A stretch of DNA of 50,808 bases from an uncultured Clostridia bacterium (GCA_947427385.1 CANEHT010000007.1:1-50808); one strand, 5' to 3'; positions 24,899 to 34,592 are shown, counted from the first letter of the stretch. Numbers and translations are program-made. The notes: a model not told the origin generated them from the sequence alone.

Positions 24899-26905
24899 AT
24901 GACAAGCGGTGAGAGTAAAAAATTTTTCTTTTTGCTCGTGTTCATTTTGCTTGTCATTTTTGCCGCTATTTTTAATTATAATAAATCGTTGAATAATATA
25001 TCTGACAATTTAATTTTGCGGATTTTAGATGAAAAAGCAAATGAAAATATAAATGATTTCCAAAAAGAAATTGATATGCGTGTTAATCTATTGAAAATAA
25101 TTGCGTCTGCAAAAAATGACATCGATTATAATAAATTTTTTTCAAAAATAGATTTTAACGAAATTGAAAATGAAAATTTATACGAAAAAGATTTTTATAT
25201 TTCTGAGCCATTTATTGAAAATGAAAACGAATATATTTCTATTACAACGCACACAAATAATTTGTCCGTGTGTGGAACTTGTGCAATTAAAAGTTTTTCA
25301 AATATCTTTCACACGCAAAAATATGAATCTGTTTACATAACTACAAATGCAGGACAAATAATTTTTTCTCAGAGAAATGATTTATATTTACCAAATTTTA
25401 ATGAAATAATTTATCGATTAAAAAATAATTTATCGGGATTTATGGAATACGAACTTGATTCGCAATTGAAAATTTTAAATTATCGCCCGCTCGGAATTAA
25501 TAATTGGTATATTTTTTGTTCCGTACCGAAAAAAATTGTTTTTGAGCAATCCAAAAATATTTTTGCGAACACTTTCAATCTTTTATTGATTATATTTGGC
25601 TCAGTTTTCATTTTCATTTTTTATATCGTTTTATCTGATAGAAAACATATCAACGATGTAAAGAAAGTTAATCGTCAATTGAATGTTGTAACAGAAAATA
25701 TACCGGGTGCCGTTCAAAGTCGCTTGAATGACAATAATTTTACCTTGACGTATTTGAGTGAAGGATTTTTGAAAATTACAGGCTATGACCGTGAGCAAAT
25801 TCATAATTTTTTTGATGACAAATATATTTCGCTGATTTATTTTGATGATATACAACGTGTAAAAGAAAATCTTGCGGAACAATTAAATTTCGATCGCTAT
25901 TTTCAACTTGAATATCGTTTGGTTAAAAAAAATGGACAAATAATTTGGGTTATCGAGCGTGGGCAAATTGTTGAAAACTTAATTCACAGTGTTGTGATTG
26001 ATATAACAGAGTTGAAAAATATTTGGGATGAATTAAAAAATAATGAGGAAAAATATAAATTAATTGCTGAAGAATCTGAGAGCATAGTTTTCGAATTTGA
26101 TATAGAAAATGGCGTGGTTCATTCATGTGAGAATTTAAAAAAAATTTTAGGTATCGATTTGGTTATAAAAAATTTTCCACAAGATATTTCTGATTTAGTT
26201 TTCAATGAAGATATACAAATTTTATCAAATTTATTGAACAATATTCATAATGAAATTAGAGAATGTGAGTTGCGTTTGAAGAATAAAAATGACAAATTTA
26301 TTTGGTGTCGTTTAACAATAAAATTAATTTTTGATGAAAAAAAACATCCGCTAAAAGCTCTGGGTAAACTTGAAAATATAAATGACTGGAAACTTGAGCA
26401 GGAAAATTTGCGTATAAATGCTCAGACAGATTTATTGACTGGTTTGTATAACAAAATTACGGCCGAAAAATTAATTGATGAATATTTAAACGGTGATGGT
26501 AAAAATAAAATTAATGCGATAATCGCAATTGATATCGATAATTTTAAAAGTGTCAATGATAATTTTGGGCATTTAATTGGCGATAAAGTTTTGGTTGAGA
26601 TTGCGCAAAAACTTAAAACTTTGTTTCGTTATACCGATATTATAGGAAGATTTGGCGGTGATGAGTTTGTTGTGTTTCTAAAAGATTTGTCGCCAGAACA
26701 AAAAGATTTTAAAAAAATTGCCAATGATATTTTAAATAGTTTGCGGGCAAAAATTGAAAACAATGAGCATTGTAAAATATCTGCAAGCGTTGGTATTGCA
26801 ATTTATCCGAAAAATGGTTTGAATTTTCAACAACTTTATAAAAATGCTGATGCTGCGCTTTATCGCGCTAAAAAAAGTGGTAAAGATTCATGGAAATTAT
26901 TTTGA
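24899..26905 (+). CDS. Membrane-bound PAS-GGDEF diguanylate cyclase
   Basis: 668 residues. A first membrane segment (about 8-28), an extracytoplasmic sensor region (about 30-220) and a second membrane segment (about 223-245) are followed by two PAS-like domains and a C-terminal GGDEF domain (about 505-668). The active-site motif GRFGGDEF is intact. RYTD lies five residues before GGDEF, matching the RxxD inhibitory site, so feedback inhibition by c-di-GMP is likely. ATG at 24899, nine bases after GGAGG located at the end of the EAL gene. Its 3' end overlaps the converging glycosyltransferase gene by 9 bp. Confidence 0.93.
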   Translation: MTSGESKKFFFLLVFILLVIFAAIFNYNKSLNNISDNLILRILDEKANENINDFQKEIDMRVNLLKIIASAKNDIDYNKFFSKIDFNEIENENLYEKDFYISEPFIENENEYISITTHTNNLSVCGTCAIKSFSNIFHTQKYESVYITTNAGQIIFSQRNDLYLPNFNEIIYRLKNNLSGFMEYELDSQLKILNYRPLGINNWYIFCSVPKKIVFEQSKNIFANTFNLLLIIFGSVFIFIFYIVLSDRKHINDVKKVNRQLNVVTENIPGAVQSRLNDNNFTLTYLSEGFLKITGYDREQIHNFFDDKYISLIYFDDIQRVKENLAEQLNFDRYFQLEYRLVKKNGQIIWVIERGQIVENLIHSVVIDITELKNIWDELKNNEEKYKLIAEESESIVFEFDIENGVVHSCENLKKILGIDLVIKNFPQDISDLVFNEDIQILSNLLNNIHNEIRECELRLKNKNDKFIWCRLTIKLIFDEKKHPLKALGKLENINDWKLEQENLRINAQTDLLTGLYNKITAEKLIDEYLNGDGKNKINAIIAIDIDNFKSVNDNFGHLIGDKVLVEIAQKLKTLFRYTDIIGRFGGDEFVVFLKDLSPEQKDFKKIANDILNSLRAKIENNEHCKISASVGIAIYPKNGLNFQQLYKNADAALYRAKKSGKDSWKLF

Positions 26906-28516
26906 TTTCATTAAATAAAATCTACCGAATTTTTTGACTTTAAATTTTTTTAAATACTGTTTTCGTAATTCGAAATCGCGGATTATGTAAACAGTATTTT
27001 TTTTCGAAATTGCATGATTTTTTAAAAAATCTTTGTAAAAATATTTTTCCGTATAAGTTTTGCCATTTATTTTTTTTTGCCCACGAAAATATTTTGAATC
27101 AATGTCGTGGCAAAATAAGGTTATTATTTCGCTAACGTCGGCTGAATTTCGATATTGAGTATTCGATGTAATAAAAATTTGCTCGTAATTATTTTTTTTT
27201 GTATATTGCAAAACTTCTACAAAATCATAATAAAATACTTCTGCAACATAATTTTTGTATTCATTAAAATATGTGCTACAAAATGTTGCTGTCATTATGT
27301 AATAAATTGCAAACAAAACATAAAAATTTTTTTTGTTGATAAAACTATTTATACCAATTCCAATCAAAATTATCATTGAATAAAAAATAAAATTCGCACG
27401 ATTAAGACATAAATCAATATCAGATGTGATTAGTGCTGCAAATATGCCGATAAAAAAATTTGTGAGCACAATAAAAAATTCTGTCCGAAAATTTTTACAC
27501 GCATAAATTATTCCTAAAAATAAAAGTGGTATCGAACAAATATAAACTGCCCCAAAATCATTTATGCTTGAACTCGTTGACAAACATATTTGAAATAAAA
27601 ATTTCAAAAGCGATACAAAATTCATTTTTAATTGTAAGATTGGATTGTCACAAAAAAATAATATATCTTTTTGTCGGCATTGATATGGAAAATATGGAAT
27701 TGTAAACCATGGCGTTCGTATCGTATCAATGTCAAAAATGTTTATAAACATTACCGCATAAATTGGCCATGAAAATAACAAATATATTAAAAAACAATAA
27801 ATAATTTCTTTGAGCGGTAAAATTTTTTTCGTGTAAATATAAATTGCACAAATAAGTAAAAATAAATTTACAGTGTAAAACGATATTCCATAACAATACA
27901 TGCACATCGCGAAAAAAAACATTGACAAATATATAAAAATTTTTTTCGAATTTTTTAGCCCTCGATAAAAAAAATAAATTGCAATGATAAAAATATGTGG
28001 CAATAAATTCGCTTCAAGTGCCCATCGACTTTGCATTATATGCCATGGATTTATCGCACAAAAACTAAAAATTATAAGCGCCGGAATTTTCCCAAACATA
28101 TCTTTTGACAACATGAATAAAAAAATCATCCCAATTATGCTGAAAAAAAGATTTGGCAGGCGTACTGCAAAAATATTAAATCCAAACAATTTTACCGGCA
28201 AAATCATGATGTACGACATTAAAACATTCATTTGCGAATAAATCCAGCCTGTAAAATAAACCGGATATCTCATGCCAAATCTATCTGTCCCGTATTCCAA
28301 TAAAGACTTCGCTTCAACTGCCGCCATTGCTTCATCTTGATTTATTCCGGCCGGTATTTGTGAAAATTTATAGACGCGCAAACAAATTCCTAAAATAAAA
28401 AATGCACAAAAAATTATCCAATAAATATTATTGGACAAGTTTATTTTTTCTTCATTTTTAGCGTTCAAAATTAAAGTCAAAATTAACAATGTACAAAAAA
28501 AATTTATGTAAAACAT
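26897..28516 (-). CDS. GT39-like membrane glycosyltransferase (ArnT/PMT superfamily)
   Basis: 539 residues with about eleven hydrophobic segments. The first outer loop has acidic PAGINQDEAMAA, the position of the catalytic Asp/Glu in the PMT/ArnT (GT39/GT83) fold, followed by YFTGWIYSQMN. Such enzymes transfer a sugar from a polyprenyl-phosphate donor to protein, lipid or polysaccharide; acceptor unknown. The ATG at 28516 follows AAGGAG. It forms an operon with the 30-residue peptide and the helicase upstream. Its stop overlaps the end of the converging cyclase gene and no terminator separates them. Confidence 0.8.
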   Translation of the reverse strand: MFYINFFCTLLILTLILNAKNEEKINLSNNIYWIIFCAFFILGICLRVYKFSQIPAGINQDEAMAAVEAKSLLEYGTDRFGMRYPVYFTGWIYSQMNVLMSYIMILPVKLFGFNIFAVRLPNLFFSIIGMIFLFMLSKDMFGKIPALIIFSFCAINPWHIMQSRWALEANLLPHIFIIAIYFFYRGLKNSKKIFIYLSMFFFAMCMYCYGISFYTVNLFLLICAIYIYTKKILPLKEIIYCFLIYLLFSWPIYAVMFINIFDIDTIRTPWFTIPYFPYQCRQKDILFFCDNPILQLKMNFVSLLKFLFQICLSTSSSINDFGAVYICSIPLLFLGIIYACKNFRTEFFIVLTNFFIGIFAALITSDIDLCLNRANFIFYSMIILIGIGINSFINKKNFYVLFAIYYIMTATFCSTYFNEYKNYVAEVFYYDFVEVLQYTKKNNYEQIFITSNTQYRNSADVSEIITLFCHDIDSKYFRGQKKINGKTYTEKYFYKDFLKNHAISKKNTVYIIRDFELRKQYLKKFKVKKFGRFYLMKSK

Positions 28517-28529
28517 TCTTTTCTCCTTG

Positions 28530-28622
28530 CTAAATAAAAAACGGTACGAGCATTGTAATTAACATCGCAATAACAAGAAATATACAGACAAACGAAATAA
28601 AAAATTTTTTTTTAGTTTTCAT
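28530..28622 (-). CDS. Small single-span membrane peptide
   Basis: 30 residues: a basic start (MKTKKK) and one hydrophobic helix ending in LVPFFI. The ATG at 28622 has AAGGAG seven bases upstream and begins one base after the helicase stop. The next gene starts 13 bp after this one's stop, so it fits tightly into a three-gene operon. No family recognised. The ribosome site and packing make it likely to be translated. Confidence 0.6.
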   Translation of the reverse strand: MKTKKKFFISFVCIFLVIAMLITMLVPFFI

Positions 28623-28623
28623 T

Positions 28624-30390
28624 TTAATTCTCCTTCTTTAAAATAATATTTAAAAATCTTGACGGTTCCGCTTTCAATTCATATCGATTTTTTGTAATAG
28701 AAATGAATAAATTATTTTTTGCGCGCGTAAGTGCTACGTAAAATAGTCGCAACTCTTCCTCTATTTCATAATTTTTTTCGTGCGGAATTAAACCTTCAAT
28801 TGCACTAATTATAAAAACTGTATCAAATTCCAAGCCTTTTGCGCTGTGCATTGTCGTTAATGTTACGCCACCGTTGTTATTTTTTATTTTCGCAGAAAAA
28901 TTTTCTGCATAAAAAATAAAATCTTGGATATCGGAAAAATTTTTAGCGCTATCTTGAAATTCGTCCAAAATTTCTGACAACCAGCGGAATTCTTTTATAA
29001 ATTTATCATAGCCGATAATTTTTCGGATATAGCGCACGCAATCGTATGGCTTTTTTAAAACTAATTCATTCAGATGGAAAATTAATTCTTCGATATAAGT
29101 TCGTTGCCACATTGGCAATGATTTATCATTAAATAAATTTTCAAGCACATTATAAGATTTTTTCGTGGCTTTAGCAAACATAGTTTTACTGACAAATCTT
29201 TTCGGACGATTAATAATTTGTGCGAGTGCCGAAATATTTTTGTTATCGATAGAAAATTTCATGTATGCCAGAATATCTTTTACCGCCCAATTTTCATAGA
29301 TACTTGAAAATTCATCTTTAAGTTTGTATGCGATATTGAGATTCATAAAATTTTCAATAAATGCGCGCGCTTGTATATTTGTACGAAAAATCACGGCCGT
29401 ATCATTAATTTTGGCTGAATCTTTTTTTATCATTTCTGATATTTTTTGAGCTTGTTGCGTAATGTTTTCAAATTGTAAAATTTTTGGTTCACTACCAATT
29501 ATTCCGCGTCCAGAAAATTTTTTTTCATAACGATTTTTATTTTGTGCAATAATTTTCCCACAAAACGAAATTATTTTTTCTGTTGAGCGATAATTTTTAT
29601 CAAGAATAATTATTTTTGCATCGGGGAAATCTTTAGGGAAATCCAGTAAAAATTTTGGTGAGGCGCCACGAAATTTATAAATACTTTGGTCGTCATCGCC
29701 GACGACAAATAAATTTTCATTTGTCAATAATTTTATACATTCATATTGCGTGCGGTTTATATCTTGAAATTCGTCGATTAAAATAAATTTATATCTGTCG
29801 CGATAAAAATTTTTAATTGCAATATTTTGTGTCAAAACTTTATAGCAAAGTGAAAGTATGTCATCAAAATCTATTTTACATTTTTCCTGTTTATATTTTT
29901 CGTACGCCAAAAATATTTTTTGAAATTCATCTGTCGCACATATTTTACTGCTATAAAAATTTATGTCGTGCAAATCATTCTTCAAAAGCGATATTTCATT
30001 TGAAATTGATTGTAAAAAATCATCGTCAATTTCAAATTCTGAATTTATAATTTGCTTCAAAATATTTTTACGTTCGTTTTCTTTTAAAATATTTTTCGCT
30101 GGTAAATCATAAAATGAACGGATAATTTTGAAAAAAAATGAATGAAATGTCGCAAATAAAACTTTGTTTGTCCCATAAATTTTCTCAAAACGTTTTTTCA
30201 TCTCTATCGCAGCCGCTTTTGTAAAAGTTATGACTAAAATATTTTTTTCGGCAACATTACAATTTTCCAACAGATATTTAACTTTGTGCGTAATAATTGT
30301 AGTTTTACCGCTTCCCGGCCCGGCTAAAACTATCATTTTGCCACGAAAATTTTTTACCGCGCTAAGTTGTTTCTCATTTAGCTCATTCAT
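28624..30390 (-). CDS. UvrD/PcrA-type superfamily 1 DNA helicase
   Basis: 588 residues. Motif Q (LNEKQLSAVKN), Walker A AGPGSGKTT, Walker B ILIDEFQDIN, GDDDQSIYKFRGA, and the C-terminal TLTTMHSAKGLEFD and VALTRAK motifs are intact. It is shorter than PcrA/UvrD (about 700-750) and lacks most of the C-terminal extension that binds RNA polymerase in PcrA, so it may be a short housekeeping helicase or an auxiliary one. Start ATG at 30390 with GTAGG about 12 bases upstream, which is weak. Divergent from alaS. Confidence 0.92.
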   Translation of the reverse strand: MNELNEKQLSAVKNFRGKMIVLAGPGSGKTTIITHKVKYLLENCNVAEKNILVITFTKAAAIEMKKRFEKIYGTNKVLFATFHSFFFKIIRSFYDLPAKNILKENERKNILKQIINSEFEIDDDFLQSISNEISLLKNDLHDINFYSSKICATDEFQKIFLAYEKYKQEKCKIDFDDILSLCYKVLTQNIAIKNFYRDRYKFILIDEFQDINRTQYECIKLLTNENLFVVGDDDQSIYKFRGASPKFLLDFPKDFPDAKIIILDKNYRSTEKIISFCGKIIAQNKNRYEKKFSGRGIIGSEPKILQFENITQQAQKISEMIKKDSAKINDTAVIFRTNIQARAFIENFMNLNIAYKLKDEFSSIYENWAVKDILAYMKFSIDNKNISALAQIINRPKRFVSKTMFAKATKKSYNVLENLFNDKSLPMWQRTYIEELIFHLNELVLKKPYDCVRYIRKIIGYDKFIKEFRWLSEILDEFQDSAKNFSDIQDFIFYAENFSAKIKNNNGGVTLTTMHSAKGLEFDTVFIISAIEGLIPHEKNYEIEEELRLFYVALTRAKNNLFISITKNRYELKAEPSRFLNIILKKEN

Positions 30391-30429
30391 TTTTAAAACC
30401 TACTTTTATTTTATTTTGCAAAAACAAAG

Positions 30430-30438
30430 TGATATAAT
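30430..30438 (+). promoter_or_regulatory. Extended -10 promoter of alaS
   Basis: TGA-TATAAT, 27 bp before the alaS ATG, in the 74-bp divergent region. There is no room for a T-box leader. Confidence 0.6.
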
Positions 30439-30464
30439 TTTTCAAAAAAATAAGGAGAAAATCT

Positions 30465-33149
30465 ATGCAAAAATATACGCTTGCACAAATTCGTGAAATG
30501 TATCTGAAATTTTTTGAAAGTAAAAATCATTTGCGGCTTGATTCTGCACCGCTTATTCCACATAATGATGAAAGTCTTTTGCTGATAAATTCAGGAATGG
30601 CACAATTTAAATCATATTTTTCGGGTCAAGAAATTCCACCATCAAAGAGAATTACAACTTGTCAAAAATGTATAAGGACAAATGATATTGAAAATGTCGG
30701 GAAAACTTCACGACATGCAACTTTTTTTGAAATGCTCGGGAATTTTTCATTTGGTGATTATTTTAAACTTGAAGCAATAACTTGGGCGTGGGAATTTGTT
30801 ACGCAAATTTTAAAATTGCCACCGGAAAAACTTTTTGTAACAGTTTATCAAGATGATACAGAAGCTTTTGACATTTGGCAAAATAAAATTGGACTTGTTA
30901 AAGAGAAAATTTTTCGTATGGGCAAAGAAGATAATTTTTGGGAAATTGGTATTGGACCATGTGGGCCGTGCTCAGAAATTTATTTTGACCGTGGCGCAAA
31001 TTTTGGTTGTGGCAAAAAAAATTGTCAACCCGGTTGCGATTGCGATAGATTCGTTGAAATTTGGAACCTTGTCTTTACACAATTTAATCGTAACGCTGAT
31101 GGCTCGTATTCAAAATTAATTCAGTGCAATATCGATACCGGTATGGGGTTGGAGAGAATTGCATCAGTAATGCAAGGTGTCAATTCAATTTTTGACATCG
31201 ATACTGCAAAAATTATTATCGAAAAAATTGCACGCATGGTCGGAGTCGCTTATGGTGAAAATTACAAAACTGACGTGTCAATAAGAATAATCACAGACCA
31301 TGTAAAAGCGGTTACATTTATGATAAGCGATGACGTTTTTCCATCAAACGAAGGTCGTGGCTACATATTACGGCGGCTTATTCGACGTGCTATTTGTCGC
31401 GGAAAAATTTTGGGTATAAATGAAAAATTTTTGACTGAACTTGCCAAATCTATAATACAAATTTTTGGTGATGCATATCAAAATCTTTTGACTAAACAAA
31501 AACAAATTATTGAAACAATTTTAAGTGAAGAGACAAAATTTTTTGATACACTTTCATCTGGATTAAATATTTTATATAATGTAATTGAGGAATTAAAAGC
31601 TAGTGGAAAAAATAAAATTTCAGGGCAAACTGCTTTTAAATTGTATGATACTTTTGGCTTTCCAATTGAGATTACAAAAGAAATTGCCAATGAAAATGAT
31701 TTGAATGTAAATGAAGAAGAATTTAAAACGGAACTTGAAAAACAAAAAGAACGCGCTCGAAATGCTTTACACAACAAAAATAAAAATGCAATGTCAATGC
31801 AATTACAAAAACAATTGAAAAATTTAGATGGCACAAAATTTGCTGGATATGAAACTGAACAAATTGACGACGCAAAAATTTTAGCGATTATTTCGCGTGA
31901 TGAATTGCAAAATAAATTTGATACTCATGATGAATTTTCGTTAATATTTAATAAAACTCCATTTTTTGCTGAAAGTGCCGGACAAATTTCAGATACAGGA
32001 ATTTTGAAAACAGCAACTGGTTTGGCAAAAATTATTGACTGTCAAAAAATTTTGGCTGATAAATATGAACATAAAGCAAAAATTATTCAAGGTACAATTG
32101 AGATTAATCAAATGGCTTCGTTAAGCGTAGATTCGGCAAAAAGATTGGCAATCGCCAGAAATCATACTGCTACACATCTTTTACATAAAGCTTTGCGTGA
32201 AATTGTTGACCCAAGTGTAAAGCAAATGGGTTCGTATGTTGGCGATAATCGTTTACGTTTCGATTTTTTGTGTCCGCAAACAATTGACAAAAATACTTTG
32301 CAACAAGTTGAAGATTTGGTCAATGAAAAAATTTTGGAATGTTTAGATGTTTTGATTTCATACAAAAACATTGACGAAGCTATTGAGTTTGGCGCAACAG
32401 CTTTATTTGGTGAAAAATACGGAAAAATTGTGCGTGTCGTAAATATTTCTGATTACAGCATCGAACTTTGCAGTGGAATTCATTTAAAAAATACTTCGCA
32501 AGTTGGCGCATTCAAAATCATTTCTGTTGGCAGCATTTCATCGGGCGTTAAAAGAATAGAAGCACTTACAGGCAAGGCAACTTTGGATTATTTCAAAAAT
32601 CTTGAAAATGATGTCGAATATGCTTGCGAAATTTTGAAAACTGATAAAAAAAATTTGGCAACGAAAATAAAAAATTGTGTTGATGAAAATAATTTATGTC
32701 ATGAAAAAATTAAAACATTAAATGAAAAACTTGCCGATGATTTCGCAAATCAATTGATAAAAGACAAAAAAATTGTTGTCGATGTAAATTTAATTATCTA
32801 TTCGCAAAAAAATTCTGACATGAATTTTTTACAATTGATATCGGATAAAATAAAATCTAAACTTAATCATTGCGTAATATTTTTGTTGAATATTTGTGAC
32901 GGAAAAGTAAATGTTATTGCTTCTGCGACAAACGATATTGATATACATGTTGGAAATTTGTTAAAAGATATTGTACAAAAATTTGGTGGACGTGGTGGTG
33001 GAAAGAAAAATTTTGCACAAGCTGGTGGAATTCCGGAAGAAAAAATTGATGAATTTATCGATGAACTTAATAAAAAAATTTCTGTTCAAGAAAAGTCAAA
33101 AAAACAATTATCAGCTTCTTCAAAGCTGGCTCATGAAAAAACTTTTTAA
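30465..33149 (+). CDS. alaS: Alanyl-tRNA synthetase
   Basis: 894 residues, normal domain order: class II catalytic core (about 1-240; SAPLIPHNDESLLLINSGMA, TTCQKCIRTNDI), tRNA recognition, editing domain with HTATHLLHKAL and the distal CSGIH zinc motif, and the C-Ala domain with GGRGGGKKNFAQAGG. ATG at 30465 follows AAGGAG. After the usual end (about DELNKKIS) there is a tail of about 20 residues, rich in Lys and Ser, finishing HEKTF. That DNA overlaps the dispersed hairpin repeat, so the tail seems to come from it. A terminator begins at the stop codon. Confidence 0.97.
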   Translation: MQKYTLAQIREMYLKFFESKNHLRLDSAPLIPHNDESLLLINSGMAQFKSYFSGQEIPPSKRITTCQKCIRTNDIENVGKTSRHATFFEMLGNFSFGDYFKLEAITWAWEFVTQILKLPPEKLFVTVYQDDTEAFDIWQNKIGLVKEKIFRMGKEDNFWEIGIGPCGPCSEIYFDRGANFGCGKKNCQPGCDCDRFVEIWNLVFTQFNRNADGSYSKLIQCNIDTGMGLERIASVMQGVNSIFDIDTAKIIIEKIARMVGVAYGENYKTDVSIRIITDHVKAVTFMISDDVFPSNEGRGYILRRLIRRAICRGKILGINEKFLTELAKSIIQIFGDAYQNLLTKQKQIIETILSEETKFFDTLSSGLNILYNVIEELKASGKNKISGQTAFKLYDTFGFPIEITKEIANENDLNVNEEEFKTELEKQKERARNALHNKNKNAMSMQLQKQLKNLDGTKFAGYETEQIDDAKILAIISRDELQNKFDTHDEFSLIFNKTPFFAESAGQISDTGILKTATGLAKIIDCQKILADKYEHKAKIIQGTIEINQMASLSVDSAKRLAIARNHTATHLLHKALREIVDPSVKQMGSYVGDNRLRFDFLCPQTIDKNTLQQVEDLVNEKILECLDVLISYKNIDEAIEFGATALFGEKYGKIVRVVNISDYSIELCSGIHLKNTSQVGAFKIISVGSISSGVKRIEALTGKATLDYFKNLENDVEYACEILKTDKKNLATKIKNCVDENNLCHEKIKTLNEKLADDFANQLIKDKKIVVDVNLIIYSQKNSDMNFLQLISDKIKSKLNHCVIFLLNICDGKVNVIASATNDIDIHVGNLLKDIVQKFGGRGGGKKNFAQAGGIPEEKIDEFIDELNKKISVQEKSKKQLSASSKLAHEKTF

Positions 33150-33230
33150 AAAATCTTTGTGTGATTTCACACAAAGATTTTTTTTCTAAAGTTCTTTTGT
33201 TACTTTTCTTTCAAGAAAAGTAAGGTTTTA
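33131..33230. repeat. Dispersed multi-hairpin repeat, copy 2
   Basis: It matches 13713-13812; 33187-33230 is identical to 13769-13812. It has the long stem at 33148-33183, the stem TTACTTTTCTT/AAGAAAAGTAA at 33200-33223, and an upstream CAGCTT/AAGCTG hairpin inside the last alaS codons. It lies between alaS and the converging recombinase gene. Confidence 0.8.
33148..33183. terminator. Bidirectional terminator inside repeat copy 2
   Basis: Perfect 17-bp stem (AAAAAATCTTTGTGTGA and its complement) with a minimal 2-nt loop in the drawn form. A and T tracts are at both ends, and it begins at the alaS stop codon. Confidence 0.85.
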
Positions 33231-33251
33231 TTTCTTTATTTTTTGATAAAT

Positions 33252-34292
33252 TTAATTTTCACGCAGTTTTATAATTTTTGCGGCTAATCTTCTACGGTCT
33301 TCATTCATATCTGCATAATGTTTCTTTGTCGTATTTATATCTTTATGTCCCAAAACATCTGCTACCAAATAAATATCACCGGTTTCGTGATACAAATTTG
33401 TTCCGAAAGTACTACGTAATTTATGCGGCGAAATTTTTTTGTTTGGCGTAACCAAATTTGTATATTTTTGAACTAATTTTTGAACTGCGCGCACTGTTAT
33501 TCGTTTCCTATGCATTGACAGAAAAAATGCGGTTTCGTGACCCTCAAGTGGTTTTATTGTTTTACGTTGTTTTGCATAAGCTTTAAGTGCTTGACGAACT
33601 TCGTCGCCAAAATAAACTATGGATTCATTTCCACCTTTACGCAAAACTCTTATTCCATTCTCTCTGAAATTTATATCTTTTATATTTATTCCAACGCATT
33701 CTGAAATTCTAATGCCAGTGCCTAACAAAAGTGAAATGATAGCTAAGTCACGAAATTTTGTTTTTTCATGACAAACAAATTGATTATGAGTTAATTTATC
33801 GCCTTTTTCAACTTCGTCCAACAATTTACTGACTTCATCAACTTCTAATCGTACGATTGCTTTTTCATGAACTTTTGGTGGCTCAATAAGTTGTGGAATA
33901 TTAAATTTTATTTTACGTTTCTTTAAAAAATATTTATAAAGTGTACGAATTGCTGCTAATTTCCGTGACTTCGCTCTTTCATCATTTTTCATTATTACAA
34001 CTTTTTCGCCACGTTTCTTCTCATAAAAAGTTATATACTCCATATAATCTTCTAATTCTTCAACTGTAATTGAATCTAAATCGTCAAGTGTAATTTTTTT
34101 TATCTCTTTATCCCGAATTTTACTAAAGTACTCAAGAAATAAATTTAAATCACATGCATAACTTGTACGCGTACGAAATGATGTCCTATCAGAAATACCT
34201 TTAAAAAATTCGTGCATAAATTTCGGCATATCTTTTAATCGCCTTCGTAACTCCTCCGTACTCTTTAAATTTACTATATCATCATAATTCAT
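33252..34292 (-). CDS. Tyrosine recombinase, XerC/XerD-like
   Basis: 346 residues with an N-terminal SAM-like core-binding domain and a C-terminal catalytic domain. Arg in GTGIRISECVG, Lys in LRKGGNES, HxxR in HKLRSTFG, His in LGHKDINT and the nucleophile Tyr in KKHYADM give the complete catalytic set. Length and the lack of neighbouring phage genes favour a chromosomal Xer-type enzyme (chromosome dimer resolution) over an integrase, though it is somewhat longer than typical XerC/D (about 300). ATG at 34292 is preceded only by a modest GCGGTGATG stretch. It faces alaS across the hairpin repeat. Confidence 0.88.
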   Translation of the reverse strand: MNYDDIVNLKSTEELRRRLKDMPKFMHEFFKGISDRTSFRTRTSYACDLNLFLEYFSKIRDKEIKKITLDDLDSITVEELEDYMEYITFYEKKRGEKVVIMKNDERAKSRKLAAIRTLYKYFLKKRKIKFNIPQLIEPPKVHEKAIVRLEVDEVSKLLDEVEKGDKLTHNQFVCHEKTKFRDLAIISLLLGTGIRISECVGINIKDINFRENGIRVLRKGGNESIVYFGDEVRQALKAYAKQRKTIKPLEGHETAFFLSMHRKRITVRAVQKLVQKYTNLVTPNKKISPHKLRSTFGTNLYHETGDIYLVADVLGHKDINTTKKHYADMNEDRRRLAAKIIKLREN

Positions 34293-34402
34293 TACATCAC
34301 CGCTTCTTTTTTAACATTTTTGAAATAATTTTTGCCGCATAAAAAAAAATACCCCGCAGATAATATCTATGATTCCAAAAAGAAAGGAGATTATTTAAAT
34401 AA

Positions 34403-34579
34403 ATGTTAAGTTTGTCTGAATTAAATTCTATCCGCGAAATCGTTAGCTGCCATCAAGTTAATGCTCAAAAATTACAAGACTATAGTAATAAATGCAGTGA
34501 CGCCCATATTAAACAAATGTTTGGCCAAGCCGCTCAAAAAGCTAATGATAGTGCTAATAATTTAATTTCTATGCTATAA
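34403..34579 (+). CDS. Small CotF-type spore coat protein
   Basis: 58 residues, helical: starts MLSLSELNSIREIVSCHQ and ends ANNLISML. It resembles the short partner of CotF-family spore coat proteins in Clostridia and Negativicutes, a four-helix-bundle (ferritin-like) group. ATG at 34403 with AAAGGAGA about 12 bases upstream. Thirteen bp separate it from the longer coat gene; together they form a sporulation operon. Assignment rests on pattern and pairing. Confidence 0.75.
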   Translation: MLSLSELNSIREIVSCHQVNAQKLQDYSNKCSDAHIKQMFGQAAQKANDSANNLISML

Positions 34580-34592
34580 GGAGGTTACTTCT

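Noticed and set aside
30391..30464. T-box riboswitch ahead of alaS
   Set aside because: The 74-bp divergent region is too short and shows no T-box sequence or specifier stem.
33252..34292. Prophage or integron integrase
   Set aside because: The tyrosine recombinase has no phage genes, gene cassettes or att-like tRNA overlap nearby; a Xer role is simpler.
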